The notes: generated by a model from the sequence alone, not told the origin. DNA of 29,401 nucleotides from SZUA-87 sp041687805 (GCA_041687805.1 JBDNJK010000114.1:1-29401); one strand, 5' to 3'; positions 8,160-16,568 are shown, numbered from the stretch's first letter. Numbers and translations: made by a program.

Positions 8160-10277
8160 ATGCGAGGTATGAGCCTCTCCGACCGGTTCGAAGACACGGC
8201 TGCGCCAAGCGCCCCCGACACGGTCGGCGGATACGACTTGAACGACACTCTGTATCTCAATCGCGAGTTGAGTTGGCTGGCGTTCAATGCTCGAGTCCTG
8301 CATATGGCGGAGGATCCGACGGTCCCGCTCCTTGAGCGTCTCGGGTTCTTGGCGATCTTCTCGGCCAATCTCGACGAGTTCTTTCAGGTGAGAGTCGCCG
8401 GTCTTCACGATCAGGTCGCCGCTGGAATCAGTCGTCGAACCTTTGATGGTCGATCTCCAAGCGAGCAACTCGCGGAGATACGCGACGTGGTCGAGAAGCT
8501 TCTGGCGCGCCATGAACGCTGCTATCTCGAAGACGTGATGCCGGCCCTCATGGCGGAGTCGATTGAACTTATCGACTGGGCAGACCTCGACGATTCCGAA
8601 CGCGAAGGCCTGTCTTTGCGATTCCGGCAGCGGATATTTCCGGTTCTCACGCCCCTGGCGGTCGACCCCGGACACCCGTTCCCATACATCTCCGATCTTT
8701 CGCTCAATCTTGCTGTTCGGCTCAAGGACACTGTCGACGGTCGTCGGTTGTTCGCCCGGGTCAAGGTGCCGCCCACCCTTGATCGTTGGGTCCGCATCGA
8801 CGATCGCGCCAGATTTGTGCCGCTCGAACAGGTCATAGCCGCGCACCTCGACCAACTTTTCCCAGGCACTGAAATGCTCGAGTGCCACGCCTTTCGCGTC
8901 ACCAGAAACGCCGACCTCACGCTCGAAGACGAAGTGGCCGACGACCTTCTCGCTATGGTCGAGATGGAGCTTCGTCGTCGCCGATTCGGACGAGCGGCGA
9001 GGCTCGAAGTAGCCGCCGACATATCTGACGAGGTGCTCGATCTTCTGGTCCGCGAGCTTGATGTCTCGGCCGCTGATGTTTATCGAAATTCCATTCCATT
9101 GGAGCCGAGGTCGCTTCTCTCCGTCGCCTCACTCGACCGACCGCAACTGCGGTGGCCGGAGTGGCATGGCATCACCGAGCCGTTGCTCATCGCGGATGAT
9201 GAGCCGGTCAACATCTTCGAGGTCCTGCGTAAGGGCGACGTTCTCGTCCATCATCCTTATGTCTCGTTCGGAAGTTCGGTGGTCGAGTTCGTTCGTCAAG
9301 CCGCTCTGGATGAGTCGGTTCTGGCCATCAAGCTCACCCTCTACCGCACTAGCGGAGATAGCCCGATCATCGATCAGTTGATCACCGCGGCCGAACGCGG
9401 CAAGCAAGTAGCGGTGTTGGTCGAACTCAAGGCCCGATTCGACGAAGCTGCCAATATCGGCTGGGCCAAGCGGCTCGAACAAGCCGGCGTGCACGTGGCC
9501 TACGGGATTGTGGGATTGAAGATCCACACCAAAGTGGCGATGGTCGTAAGAGACGAACCAGATGGCATTCGCCGCTACTGCCATGTTGGCACCGGCAACT
9601 ACAACCATCGAACCGCGAGAATATATGAAGACCTGGGCCTGCTCACTGCATCGCCGGCGCTTGGCGCCGACTTGTCAGATCTGTTCAACTCGCTCACCGG
9701 TTACGGACACTCGATCGATTATCGCCGCCTGCTCGTGGCACCAGAACATCTCCGGCGAGGGCTGATCAAACTGGTGGATGCCGAAATCGAGTCGGGGCGA
9801 GGGCACATCATCATGAAGATGAACAGTCTGGTCGACGAGGAGATGATCGAGAAGCTCTACGAAGCGTCATCCGCTGGTGTCGACATCGAGCTGATCGTCC
9901 GTGGCATTTGCAGCCTTCGGCCGGGAGTCAGCGGGCTGTCGGAACGAATTCGGGTGAGGTCGATCATCGGGCGATATCTCGAACATTCGAGGATTTTCCA
10001 TTTCGCCAACGGTGCCGGCCCCGATAAGTCGCTCACCTACATGGGTTCGGCCGATCTCATGAATCGCAACCTCGATCGGCGAGTTGAGGCCCTGGTCAGG
10101 GTGGAAGATCCATCGCTGGTCGGGCGTTTGCTCGAGTTCTGTCAGGTCGAGCTCACCGACGACAGGCTGGCATGGACACTCGACGGCGGTGGCACCTGGA
10201 CAAAACGCTTGGGCCCCGCGGCAATTGACACCCACCAACGCATGCAACAGATTGCGAATGCTCGGTCGAGTGTCTGA
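8160..10277 (+). CDS. ppk1: Polyphosphate kinase 1
   Basis: This 705-residue PPK1 reversibly transfers the ATP gamma-phosphate to polyphosphate. The N-terminal domain begins with YLNRELSWLAFNARV, and the FSANLDEFFQVRVAG signature follows. The phosphorylated histidine is H456 in GLKIHTKV; the second active-site histidine, H609, is in YLEHSRIF (E. coli H435 and H592). The motifs ALDESVLAIKLTLYRTS and HVGTGNYNHRTARIYEDLGL are intact. The length matches the family. The start is uncertain: ATG at 8160 or 8169, neither with a well-spaced ribosome site. An earlier in-frame ATG at 8073 would overlap the upstream gene by 68 bases and add non-family sequence. A Nudix gene overlaps its 3' end, as with mycobacterial ppk-mutT1. 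Confidence 0.95.
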   Translation: MRGMSLSDRFEDTAAPSAPDTVGGYDLNDTLYLNRELSWLAFNARVLHMAEDPTVPLLERLGFLAIFSANLDEFFQVRVAGLHDQVAAGISRRTFDGRSPSEQLAEIRDVVEKLLARHERCYLEDVMPALMAESIELIDWADLDDSEREGLSLRFRQRIFPVLTPLAVDPGHPFPYISDLSLNLAVRLKDTVDGRRLFARVKVPPTLDRWVRIDDRARFVPLEQVIAAHLDQLFPGTEMLECHAFRVTRNADLTLEDEVADDLLAMVEMELRRRRFGRAARLEVAADISDEVLDLLVRELDVSAADVYRNSIPLEPRSLLSVASLDRPQLRWPEWHGITEPLLIADDEPVNIFEVLRKGDVLVHHPYVSFGSSVVEFVRQAALDESVLAIKLTLYRTSGDSPIIDQLITAAERGKQVAVLVELKARFDEAANIGWAKRLEQAGVHVAYGIVGLKIHTKVAMVVRDEPDGIRRYCHVGTGNYNHRTARIYEDLGLLTASPALGADLSDLFNSLTGYGHSIDYRRLLVAPEHLRRGLIKLVDAEIESGRGHIIMKMNSLVDEEMIEKLYEASSAGVDIELIVRGICSLRPGVSGLSERIRVRSIIGRYLEHSRIFHFANGAGPDKSLTYMGSADLMNRNLDRRVEALVRVEDPSLVGRLLEFCQVELTDDRLAWTLDGGGTWTKRLGPAAIDTHQRMQQIANARSSV

Positions 10278-10728
10278 CCTTCTCGGAGAACTTCGCATTG
10301 ATCATCCTGAAGTCGAGGTCTGGGCGGCAGGGGGAGTGGTGACTCGCCAGTCCAAATCTGGGCTGAAAATCCTGATCATCCACCGGCCTCGCTACGACGA
10401 CTGGTCACTGCCCAAGGGAAAGCTTGAGAAAGGCGAATCGCTGTCGTCGACCGCCCTGAGAGAGGTTCTCGAAGAGACTGGCCGATCGTGTGAGCTAGGT
10501 AAACGGCTGCCGTTGATGATCTATCAGGATGGCAAGAATCGGTCCAAGGCGGTGGTCTACTGGCTAATGACTGTGAGGTCAGGTTCATTCCGGACCAACA
10601 GTGAGGTCGACGAGGCGAAGTGGGTCAAGCCGAAGCGAGCGCTGCGGGTGCTCGATTACGAGCGAGACGCCGACCTTCTACGACATCATCTGCCTGGCGC
10701 CACGGCCCTACGATGGCCAAATGAATGA
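10258..10728 (+). CDS. Nudix hydrolase (MutT1-like)
   Basis: This protein of about 156 residues has a perfect Nudix box: G-x5-E-x7-REVLEETG, beginning GKLEKGE and binding the catalytic Mg2+. The family cleaves nucleoside diphosphates linked to another group, such as oxidised dNTPs or diadenosine polyphosphates. The placement after ppk resembles mycobacterial ppk-mutT1, but the C-terminal histidine-phosphatase (RHG) domain of MutT1 is absent; this is the Nudix domain only. The start is ATG 10258 or GTG 10270, both inside the end of ppk, so translation is probably coupled. It ends in an eight-base overlap with the next start. The substrate is unknown. Confidence 0.88.
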   Translation: MLGRVSDLLGELRIDHPEVEVWAAGGVVTRQSKSGLKILIIHRPRYDDWSLPKGKLEKGESLSSTALREVLEETGRSCELGKRLPLMIYQDGKNRSKAVVYWLMTVRSGSFRTNSEVDEAKWVKPKRALRVLDYERDADLLRHHLPGATALRWPNE

Positions 10729-12352
10729 GTCAGGCTGGCAGTCGCTGCGCCGACCGAACCAGGTCAGGCGCGCCGTAGGGGCAGAGGGGTTCATCATTAC
10801 GCCCTTTATGCGCCTGGCTCGTGTTCATGCCGCTGCGGCCGCCTCCGATGCAGCGATCGCTGTGGCATTGGCAGGGTCGATCTTCTTCTCGATCAGCCCT
10901 CAGGAATCCCGTTGGCGGGTAGCCCTGTATCTCCTCGTCACGATGGCGCCGTTTGCTGTGGTCACACCGCTCATCGGACCAGCCATCGATCGTCTTCGGG
11001 GCGGCCGAAGGGTCATGATTGTCGTCACGGTAATTGGCCGCGTGGCGCTGGCCTTCATGATCTCGCGACATTTCGATTCGCTGCTGTTGTTCCCGGAGGC
11101 GTTCGGTCTGTTGGTGATGCAGAAGGGATACGCGGTTGCCAAGAGTGCTCTCGTTCCCCAGCTCAGCACGAATGGGGAAGATCTCGTCACGCTCAACAGT
11201 CGACTGTCGTTGATATCGGCGACGGCCGGGATCTTCGGAGCGACGATTTCCGGAATCGCATCATTGATCGCGGGTCCGGCGGGCGCGGCTTCGGTCGCCA
11301 CGTTCGGGTTTCTGGTGGCCACGGTTCTCGCATCGAAGTTGCCACGAATTGTTGTGGCTGCCGGCCCGCCCGCTGATCTGGAACGGGCCGAGTTGCGCGA
11401 TCGGGCCGTGATCCTCGCGGCGTCGGCCACCGCCATATTGCGAGGAATCGTTGGCTTCGTCACGTTCTTGTTGGCGTTCGAATTCCGTGGCGGAAGCGAC
11501 GGGCTCGACGTCGGGGCGCAGGGTGCGGCTCTCGGTGGTGCCGCGGCGACAGTGAGAGGCATCGACATCACCGGCGATCCATCCGCTCCCGCATGGCATT
11601 TCGGCGTGGTTCTTGCCGGGGCCGGCGCCGGCGCGGTCCTGGCCGCCAGATTCGCTCCGCGCCTACGCAGTCGTTTCAACGAGGAAAGGATGCTCCAGGG
11701 GGTCTTGTTGGCCACCGTTGTGAGTGGCATCTTTGCCGCATTTGCCGGGGGCCTTTCGGGAGCGACTCTGCTGTCGTTCACCGTCGCTATCTCCGCCACT
11801 ACAGGCAAGTTGGCGTTCGACTCGCTAGTACAACGCGACGCCCCCGACGCCAATTACGGCCGCACCTTCTCGAAATTCGAGGCCAGATTCCAGATCGCGT
11901 GGGTGGTCGGTGCCTTCTTTCCGGCAGTGATACCGCTCAATACCCCGGTCGGAGCGGCAGCAGTGGCGATTGCTGCTGGTTTGGCACTTGTGTCATACAT
12001 GGTGGGCCGCCCTGTTGGTGCAATTGTCAAATCCGGGGTGCAGACCGGGGTGAGAAATGGCTACTTGAAAAAGCCCCATTTCCGATGGCCTCACGGCGGC
12101 GGCACGACTCAAGATGCGCCCATTGACGAGACCGGCGTCGATCCAACGACTGAACTTGAAAATCCGGTGGGAGACGAACTCACCGATGAAGACCTTCGTC
12201 CGTCTCAGCCCAGTCCGCCATCGTCGGCTGGCGAATGGCACGCCAGCGCTTCATGGAGCTCGACACCCAGCCCCTACATTTCGTCAGTTGAGGGCGTGGT
12301 GGTCGATCCCGAACCCGGGTCAGACAGCGAGATCGATTCGGGCCAGCCATAG
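10721..12352 (+). CDS. MFS-like multi-pass membrane transporter
   Basis: This 543-residue protein has about 10-12 hydrophobic helices, for example around AIAVALAGSIFFSIS, VALYLLVTMAPFAVVTPLIG and ISGIASLIAGPAGAASVATF. The loop PLIGPAIDRLRGGRRVMI resembles the MFS motif A loop between helices 2 and 3. The last 100 residues or so are hydrophilic, acidic and probably cytoplasmic, which is longer than usual. The ATG at 10721 lies within ATGAATGA and overlaps the Nudix stop, implying translational coupling. Substrate and direction are unknown. Its 3' end overlaps the convergent metalloprotease gene by 33 bases. Confidence 0.8.
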   Translation: MNESGWQSLRRPNQVRRAVGAEGFIITPFMRLARVHAAAAASDAAIAVALAGSIFFSISPQESRWRVALYLLVTMAPFAVVTPLIGPAIDRLRGGRRVMIVVTVIGRVALAFMISRHFDSLLLFPEAFGLLVMQKGYAVAKSALVPQLSTNGEDLVTLNSRLSLISATAGIFGATISGIASLIAGPAGAASVATFGFLVATVLASKLPRIVVAAGPPADLERAELRDRAVILAASATAILRGIVGFVTFLLAFEFRGGSDGLDVGAQGAALGGAAATVRGIDITGDPSAPAWHFGVVLAGAGAGAVLAARFAPRLRSRFNEERMLQGVLLATVVSGIFAAFAGGLSGATLLSFTVAISATTGKLAFDSLVQRDAPDANYGRTFSKFEARFQIAWVVGAFFPAVIPLNTPVGAAAVAIAAGLALVSYMVGRPVGAIVKSGVQTGVRNGYLKKPHFRWPHGGGTTQDAPIDETGVDPTTELENPVGDELTDEDLRPSQPSPPSSAGEWHASASWSSTPSPYISSVEGVVVDPEPGSDSEIDSGQP

Positions 12353-13507
12353 CCCAGGGGCATCGACTTCATTTGGCGTCGGCAGATTGCTGGGTTCGGC
12401 AAACAATCTCGCTAGGCCGGCCTCGCCAGCGCGTTCCACGACTCCGGATGCGAACGCGCTGCCGCGCTCGTACTGGGCGCGGTCGAGTTCGAGACCGAGA
12501 ATCTTCTCGACGAACCGGTCGGCCTTGTCGGCCTGGACACGTCGCCGGCGCAGAGCCTCCGTGAGCATCGGGTAGGAGCCGATCAGCTTGTCTCCGATGG
12601 TGTCCATCACGTGGTCGACGAATCCGGTGATCGTGGCGACAAGCGCAGTCAGATCGGGTTGTAAGGCGTCTTGCTCGGGTGAGCGCACCGCACCGAGAAT
12701 GGTGTCGGGGTCGCCCATGAGCGATTGCAGTTCGGCCAACGCGTCGGGGCCGCCGGTGAGATTAAATCCACCGAGCTTGTCTTCGATCGATTCAGGGTTG
12801 GATGAGAACCCTGCGGCGTGTCTGGAGAGAAGTTCGGTCATCCGTTGCCGCACGTGGGGCACGCCCATGACGGCATGGTGGGTGACCTCGTGCAGACACA
12901 CCCAAAGTCGAAGGTCGTCGCGTTCCAGCGACCATTCCGTGCCGAACTCATCGACGTTGGGAAGTGCGATCAGCAGGGGTTTGTCGACGGGCCTCGGAAC
13001 TGGGAGGTCGTATCCACCGAGGGTGCGGCGAGCCAAATTTCCCACCATCGTGCCGGCAGTCATGCTCGACATCATCGGGGCCAACATCTTGCTGAGCCCC
13101 GCCAGCATCGACGTCATTGGATCGTCGGTGCGGAGATCGTCGACTTGGTCGAGATCCGGTGAGAGCGACTCGGAGAGAGCGTCGAACAGCGGTCGGTAGT
13201 CGTCGATGGTCCGGTCTGCCCATTGTGATCGGTTGACGACTTCAACCTTGACCGGGCCGGATCTTGCGAGATCAAGGCCGGTTGTGGACGCGACCTGAAG
13301 CTCCGCTACCCGCACCAACTGTTCGACGGCCATCCGGTCGGTCGGATCTACATTGCCCTCGGTCTGACCCTGGTTGGCGATGCTGTAGGCAATCTGGCGA
13401 GGGGCGTCGCGCGACGGCCCGCCCTGCCCTTGCATCATCTTCATAATCTCGCCCAGGAACGGAATCTTACCAAATGGGTCGTTCCCGGGTGGAACGGGGT
13501 CGCTCAT
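12320..13507 (-). CDS. DUF2342 / F420-associated zinc-dependent metalloprotease
   Basis: This 395-residue protein has the zincin motif HEVTH at 206-210 in LWVCLHEVTHHAVMGVPHVR. It also has family hallmarks such as an N-terminal DPFGKIPF region and a helical GTMVGNLARRTLGGYDLP stretch. This is the actinobacterial DUF2342 family, labelled 'putative hydrolase' or 'coenzyme F420 biosynthesis associated' from phylogenetic profiling; direct evidence for a role in F420 is lacking. No signal peptide is seen. The ATG is preceded on the minus strand by TACCAT six bases upstream, suggesting a leaderless transcript. It is convergent with, and overlaps, the MFS gene. From memory, the mycobacterial counterpart Rv3195 lies near the PDZ/Lon and UPF0182 genes, both of which also occur in this window. 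Confidence 0.88.
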   Translation of the reverse strand: MSDPVPPGNDPFGKIPFLGEIMKMMQGQGGPSRDAPRQIAYSIANQGQTEGNVDPTDRMAVEQLVRVAELQVASTTGLDLARSGPVKVEVVNRSQWADRTIDDYRPLFDALSESLSPDLDQVDDLRTDDPMTSMLAGLSKMLAPMMSSMTAGTMVGNLARRTLGGYDLPVPRPVDKPLLIALPNVDEFGTEWSLERDDLRLWVCLHEVTHHAVMGVPHVRQRMTELLSRHAAGFSSNPESIEDKLGGFNLTGGPDALAELQSLMGDPDTILGAVRSPEQDALQPDLTALVATITGFVDHVMDTIGDKLIGSYPMLTEALRRRRVQADKADRFVEKILGLELDRAQYERGSAFASGVVERAGEAGLARLFAEPSNLPTPNEVDAPGLWLARIDLAV

Positions 13508-13513
13508 AGCGGC

Positions 13514-13519
13514 ATGGTA
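13514..13519 (-). promoter_or_regulatory. Possible -10 box (TACCAT) for leaderless metalloprotease mRNA
   Basis: On the minus strand TACCAT ends six bases before the ATG at 13507. There is no ribosome site between and no clear -35. Confidence 0.4.
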
Positions 13520-13574
13520 GATGAGTGCACGGGCCGTTCCTCAGCGGGTGGCCCGTAGGACGAGGGGATGAGAA

Positions 13575-14615
13575 TTGCGCGTTGTCGTCACAGGTGCAGC
13601 CGGATCGATCGGTAGACGAGTGTTGCCGCGGTTGGTGGCCGCAGATCCCAACATTGAGGTCTTGGCCCTCGACAAGGTCGGTCAGCCCGCAAACGCGATG
13701 AATATCGACTCGAAGAGAATCGATCTCGCGGCGGACGACCTCACCACGGTGTTTGCCGGAGCGGCCACAATCGTGCACCTCGCTTCTTCTACTTCTCCGG
13801 AGGACGCCGGACCGTCGGCCCATGACCTGGATGTCGCGATATTTCGGAGGGTGCTCGATGCGGCGTCGGAGGTCGGAGTGAGCCATGTGGTGGTGCTGTC
13901 CACTGCGATGGTTTACGGCGCCTGGCATTCCAACCCCGTTCCGATCACTGAATCTGCACCGATTCGACCCAACCCTGATTTCGTTTGGGCTTCAGTCAGG
14001 GCAAAGGTCGAACAACTCGCAACCGAGTGGCGCCAGAGCAATTCGGCGAGTGTGGCAATCTTGAGGCCGACCGCAGTTGTGTCAGACGATGATCTGGGAC
14101 AGTTGGCCCGTGTTCTGCACGCGGCGAGGCGCGGGGTGGCGGCGCAAGGTGATCCGCCGGTTCAGTATCTCCACGCCGACGATTTGGCGTCAGCCATTGT
14201 CGATGTGGTGGTGTCGCGCTTCGATGGGGTGGCCAACGTGGCCCCCGACGGATGGATACCGCCCGACTCGCTTCGCGAACTAGAGGGACCTGCGCCGAGG
14301 GTTCGTGTCCCCCAGTGGGCGGCTCGGGGCTTGGCGATGGTGAGATGGAAGGCCGGATTGTCGCCAACTCCGCCCGGCGTGGTTCCCTACACGTCGAACT
14401 CATGGGTCGTGTCCAACGATCGGATGCGAGCGATCGGTTGGAGCCCCGAATATTCCAACGAAGAGGCGTGGGTGGTGTCGCATGAGGCCGGGCCGCTCGA
14501 TCGCTTGCCGGCCCAAAAGCGTCAGGAGCTCGCGTTGGCGGTGACGGCCGGTGCGATATTGGCCGTATCGGCCGCGGCTGCTGTGGCCCTTTGGAGACTG
14601 CGCCGCAGACGCTGA
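13575..14615 (+). CDS. NAD-dependent epimerase/dehydratase-like (SDR) protein with altered active site and C-terminal membrane anchor
   Basis: This 346-residue extended-SDR protein has a clear Rossmann fold: VVVTGAAGSIGRR with GxxGxxG for NAD(P) binding, then VHLAS and VVLSTAMVYG strands. The usual catalytic YxxxK is not seen: the aligned segment is W138-A-S-V-R142 with the conserved E at 146, so Tyr and Lys are replaced by Trp and Arg. A hydrophobic helix (about 320-341) followed by RLRRRR ends the protein, suggesting attachment to the inner face of the membrane. The start is TTG with GAGGGG nearby upstream; the ATG at 13568 is out of frame. It may bind a nucleotide without catalysis, or use different residues. 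It converges on the HtrA-like gene. Confidence 0.85.
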   Translation: MRVVVTGAAGSIGRRVLPRLVAADPNIEVLALDKVGQPANAMNIDSKRIDLAADDLTTVFAGAATIVHLASSTSPEDAGPSAHDLDVAIFRRVLDAASEVGVSHVVVLSTAMVYGAWHSNPVPITESAPIRPNPDFVWASVRAKVEQLATEWRQSNSASVAILRPTAVVSDDDLGQLARVLHAARRGVAAQGDPPVQYLHADDLASAIVDVVVSRFDGVANVAPDGWIPPDSLRELEGPAPRVRVPQWAARGLAMVRWKAGLSPTPPGVVPYTSNSWVVSNDRMRAIGWSPEYSNEEAWVVSHEAGPLDRLPAQKRQELALAVTAGAILAVSAAAAVALWRLRRRR

Positions 14616-14656
14616 TCCCACTCGACTACGCCGTTACGTTGTCGATCAGTGGGTCA
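14613..14656. terminator. Imperfect inverted repeat between convergent stop codons
   Basis: CCCACT (14617-14622) pairs with AGTGGG (14648-14653). The pairing extends outward into the two stop codons (TGA 14613-14615; TCA 14654-14656, a TGA on the minus strand) with one unpaired base, and inward by CGA/TCG. The position between convergent genes only 38 bases apart fits a two-way terminator, but the loop is long and there is no U-run. Confidence 0.3.
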
Positions 14657-15790
14657 TCCGGCAGAGTCGGACTCTCGTAGCGCTACACGGCAGACGACGG
14701 ATTTGGCGCCGCGCATCACCACGAAATCGACGCGGTCTCCGGGCCGGTGCTTCATGATCTCGGCGACCATTGCGGCCATTGTTGTTACTGGATTGCCGTC
14801 TACATCAACCACGATGTCTCCCACCAACATCCCGCTGTCGGCTGCGGGGCCATTCGGCTCAACTAACACGACGAACGCTCCTGCCGTCAGTGTGGTGTGG
14901 TCAGAAGCCTGGATGTCGCGCGCCGTGATGCCAGCCTTCGGGTGAGACATACGGCCGTTGGTAATCAGATCGTTGACCATCGACCTGGCCAACCCGATCG
15001 GCATCACTGCGGCTGGGGCATCACTGGCAGTCGACACGATCATCCCAACGACCGCGCCGGTTGTATCGACCGCGGGGCTACCCGGCAGAACGGTGCCAAT
15101 GGTGCCATCAAGAGCGATCACGCCGACCAATAAATATCCTTTTGATGTGGAGCTCGTGGCGGCCAGCTCCGTCACGATTTTTGTCTCGGGAGCGCCCCGC
15201 GGGGCGACAACAGCGACGCTGTCGCCCGTAGCGGGGCCGTCTCGGTCGGACACAACTACGGCGGCAATTTTGCCGTCGATCTTGAGAACGGTGAGATCGG
15301 TCGCGTGGTCGGAACCGACAACAGTGGCAGTGCTGGTCTGGCCAGACGACATCACAACAATCACAGTGTTGGCGTCGTCAAGCGCGCTGGTGCTGGTCAC
15401 CAAATATCCGCCATCGCGAATTGCAAAGGCCGCGGCTACGATCGTTGGATCGTCAGCCAAACGGACCGAAGCTGTGGATGGTTGGGCGATTTCCGTGACC
15501 GCCCGGCTCCACTCTTCGGCTGGCGTAACCCTTGGGGCCACCGATTCGACAGGGATCAATGCCACCCGTTCGGTGGCGACCCGGACTCTCGTCGTTCCCC
15601 CAAGACTGACCCAGAGTGCACCCATCAGCAGGGCGCCACTAAGAGCAGACACCAAAATGACACTGCGGCTCGACAATTTCTTGGCGTCTACGGATGCGGA
15701 CATCTCCGATGGATGTCTCCAGAGTCGATCGTCGGGCGGCAGAGGCCATCCAGCAGAGCGCTCATAGTTTTCGGCTTCTCCGTCTTCCAC
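14654..15790 (-). CDS. HtrA-like PDZ protein with degenerate protease triad
   Basis: This 378-residue protein has a cytoplasmic N-terminus with PPDDRLWRHPSE, one membrane helix (about 43-63), an extracytoplasmic trypsin-like domain (about 95-275) and a C-terminal PDZ domain (about 285-372, with AADSGMLVGDIVVDVDGNPV). It follows the HtrA/DegP fold, but in the expected TNxHVV motif the histidine is S135 (VTSTSAL), and in GNSGGPLV the serine is P236 (LPGSPAV). Only the Asp (D165, in TDLTVLKID) remains. It is therefore probably not a protease but a binding or scaffold protein at the envelope. It starts with GTG without a ribosome site; TAACCT lies eight bases upstream. It is divergent from moaE. 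Confidence 0.87.
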   Translation of the reverse strand: MEDGEAENYERSAGWPLPPDDRLWRHPSEMSASVDAKKLSSRSVILVSALSGALLMGALWVSLGGTTRVRVATERVALIPVESVAPRVTPAEEWSRAVTEIAQPSTASVRLADDPTIVAAAFAIRDGGYLVTSTSALDDANTVIVVMSSGQTSTATVVGSDHATDLTVLKIDGKIAAVVVSDRDGPATGDSVAVVAPRGAPETKIVTELAATSSTSKGYLLVGVIALDGTIGTVLPGSPAVDTTGAVVGMIVSTASDAPAAVMPIGLARSMVNDLITNGRMSHPKAGITARDIQASDHTTLTAGAFVVLVEPNGPAADSGMLVGDIVVDVDGNPVTTMAAMVAEIMKHRPGDRVDFVVMRGAKSVVCRVALRESDSAG

Positions 15791-15798
15791 AAAACGCG

Positions 15799-15804
15799 AG
15801 GTTA
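15799..15804 (-). promoter_or_regulatory. Possible -10 box (TAACCT) for leaderless htrA-like mRNA
   Basis: On the minus strand TAACCT ends eight bases before the GTG at 15790. It lies in the 98-base divergent gap shared with moaE. Confidence 0.35.
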
Positions 15805-15875
15805 CTTAAGGGGTCACGGCTGGAGGCCGCGCCCCTCGCAGCGACCGCTGGTGCCTGCCAGCAGCACATTACGCC

Positions 15876-15881
15876 CTACGA
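15876..15881 (+). promoter_or_regulatory. Possible -10 box (TACGAT) for leaderless moaE mRNA
   Basis: TACGAT ends seven bases before the GTG at 15889. The context CCTACGAT recurs exactly before the start of the DivIVA-like gene (20211-20218). The -35 region is not recognisable. Confidence 0.4.
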
Positions 15882-15888
15882 TGGCGCA

Positions 15889-16353
15889 GTGCTAATTCCA
15901 CCTGACGACAGCACGTGGCTGGCGATCAGCGACGAGCCTCTTCCGATCGGCGCTGCCACCGAATGGGCGGTACTACCGCAATGCGGTGCCGTGGTCATGT
16001 TCAACGGCACTGCGCGAGATCATGCCGACGGCCGAGACAATGTCGAAGTTCTCGAATATGAGGCTTATGAAGAGCAGGTCGTGCCCCGGCTCGGCGAGAT
16101 CGCCGAGCAGGTGAGGGCCCGCTGGCCAGGTTTGGGTCGTGTGGCGATGCTGCACCGCGTAGGGGTGGTCCCCATTGGCGGGTCAGCAGTCGTCATTGTG
16201 GTGTCGTCTCCCCACCGCGGAGAGGCATTCGAAGCGGCACGCTACGCAATCGACACGCTCAAATCGACGGTGCCGATCTGGAAGCGAGAGACTTGGTCGG
16301 GTGGCACATCTTGGGGCCTTGAGCCGCAACACATAGTTGAAGTCGACAAATGA
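15889..16353 (+). CDS. moaE: Molybdopterin synthase catalytic subunit MoaE
   Basis: This protein of about 154 residues matches MoaE, the large subunit of molybdopterin synthase, which moves sulfur from the MoaD thiocarboxylate onto precursor Z. Visible signatures are CGAVVMFNGTARDHADG, the LEYEAYEE segment, RVGVVPIGGSAVVIVVSSPHRGEAF, and PIWKRETW with the catalytic lysine region. The GTG at 15889 gives the normal family length; an in-frame extension back to 15694 would read through the divergent htrA-like gene. No moaD or other molybdenum-cofactor gene is nearby. It is the first gene of an apparent three-gene operon with a small membrane protein and mreB. Confidence 0.9.
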   Translation: MLIPPDDSTWLAISDEPLPIGAATEWAVLPQCGAVVMFNGTARDHADGRDNVEVLEYEAYEEQVVPRLGEIAEQVRARWPGLGRVAMLHRVGVVPIGGSAVVIVVSSPHRGEAFEAARYAIDTLKSTVPIWKRETWSGGTSWGLEPQHIVEVDK

Positions 16354-16565
16354 GTAGTGCGGTCGTGTTTCTTGTCGGTGCGATCATCGCGTGCACCATT
16401 GGTTTGGTGCTCCTCTGGCTGCTCCACCTGATCTCGCGTCATCGTCGTCGGCCGGCGATTCCGTTCGAGGATGCAATGAGAGCGCTGTCGAATGATTCGT
16501 CCAGAGTCAGGCGGGAGCCGCCGAGAGGTATTGTCACGCTCGATACAACCGACGAGGAGACCTGA
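16350..16565 (+). CDS. Small single-pass membrane protein between moaE and mreB
   Basis: This 71-residue protein has one N-terminal hydrophobic helix (about 5-28), a basic patch SRHRRRP, and a hydrophilic cytoplasmic tail. Its ATG overlaps the moaE stop (ATGA), and its stop is three bases before the proposed mreB start, so the three genes should be translated together. I do not recognise a family. The position suggests a partner of MreB at the membrane, but that is inference. Confidence 0.7.
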   Translation: MSSAVVFLVGAIIACTIGLVLLWLLHLISRHRRRPAIPFEDAMRALSNDSSRVRREPPRGIVTLDTTDEET

Positions 16566-16568
16566 CTT

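Noticed and set aside
10900..11853. 317-residue minus-strand open frame
   Set aside because: It mirrors the MFS gene and is an Ala/Arg/Thr-rich shadow without motifs.
14958..15767. 269-residue plus-strand open frame
   Set aside because: It is antisense to the HtrA-like gene, whose PDZ and protease-fold motifs are clear.
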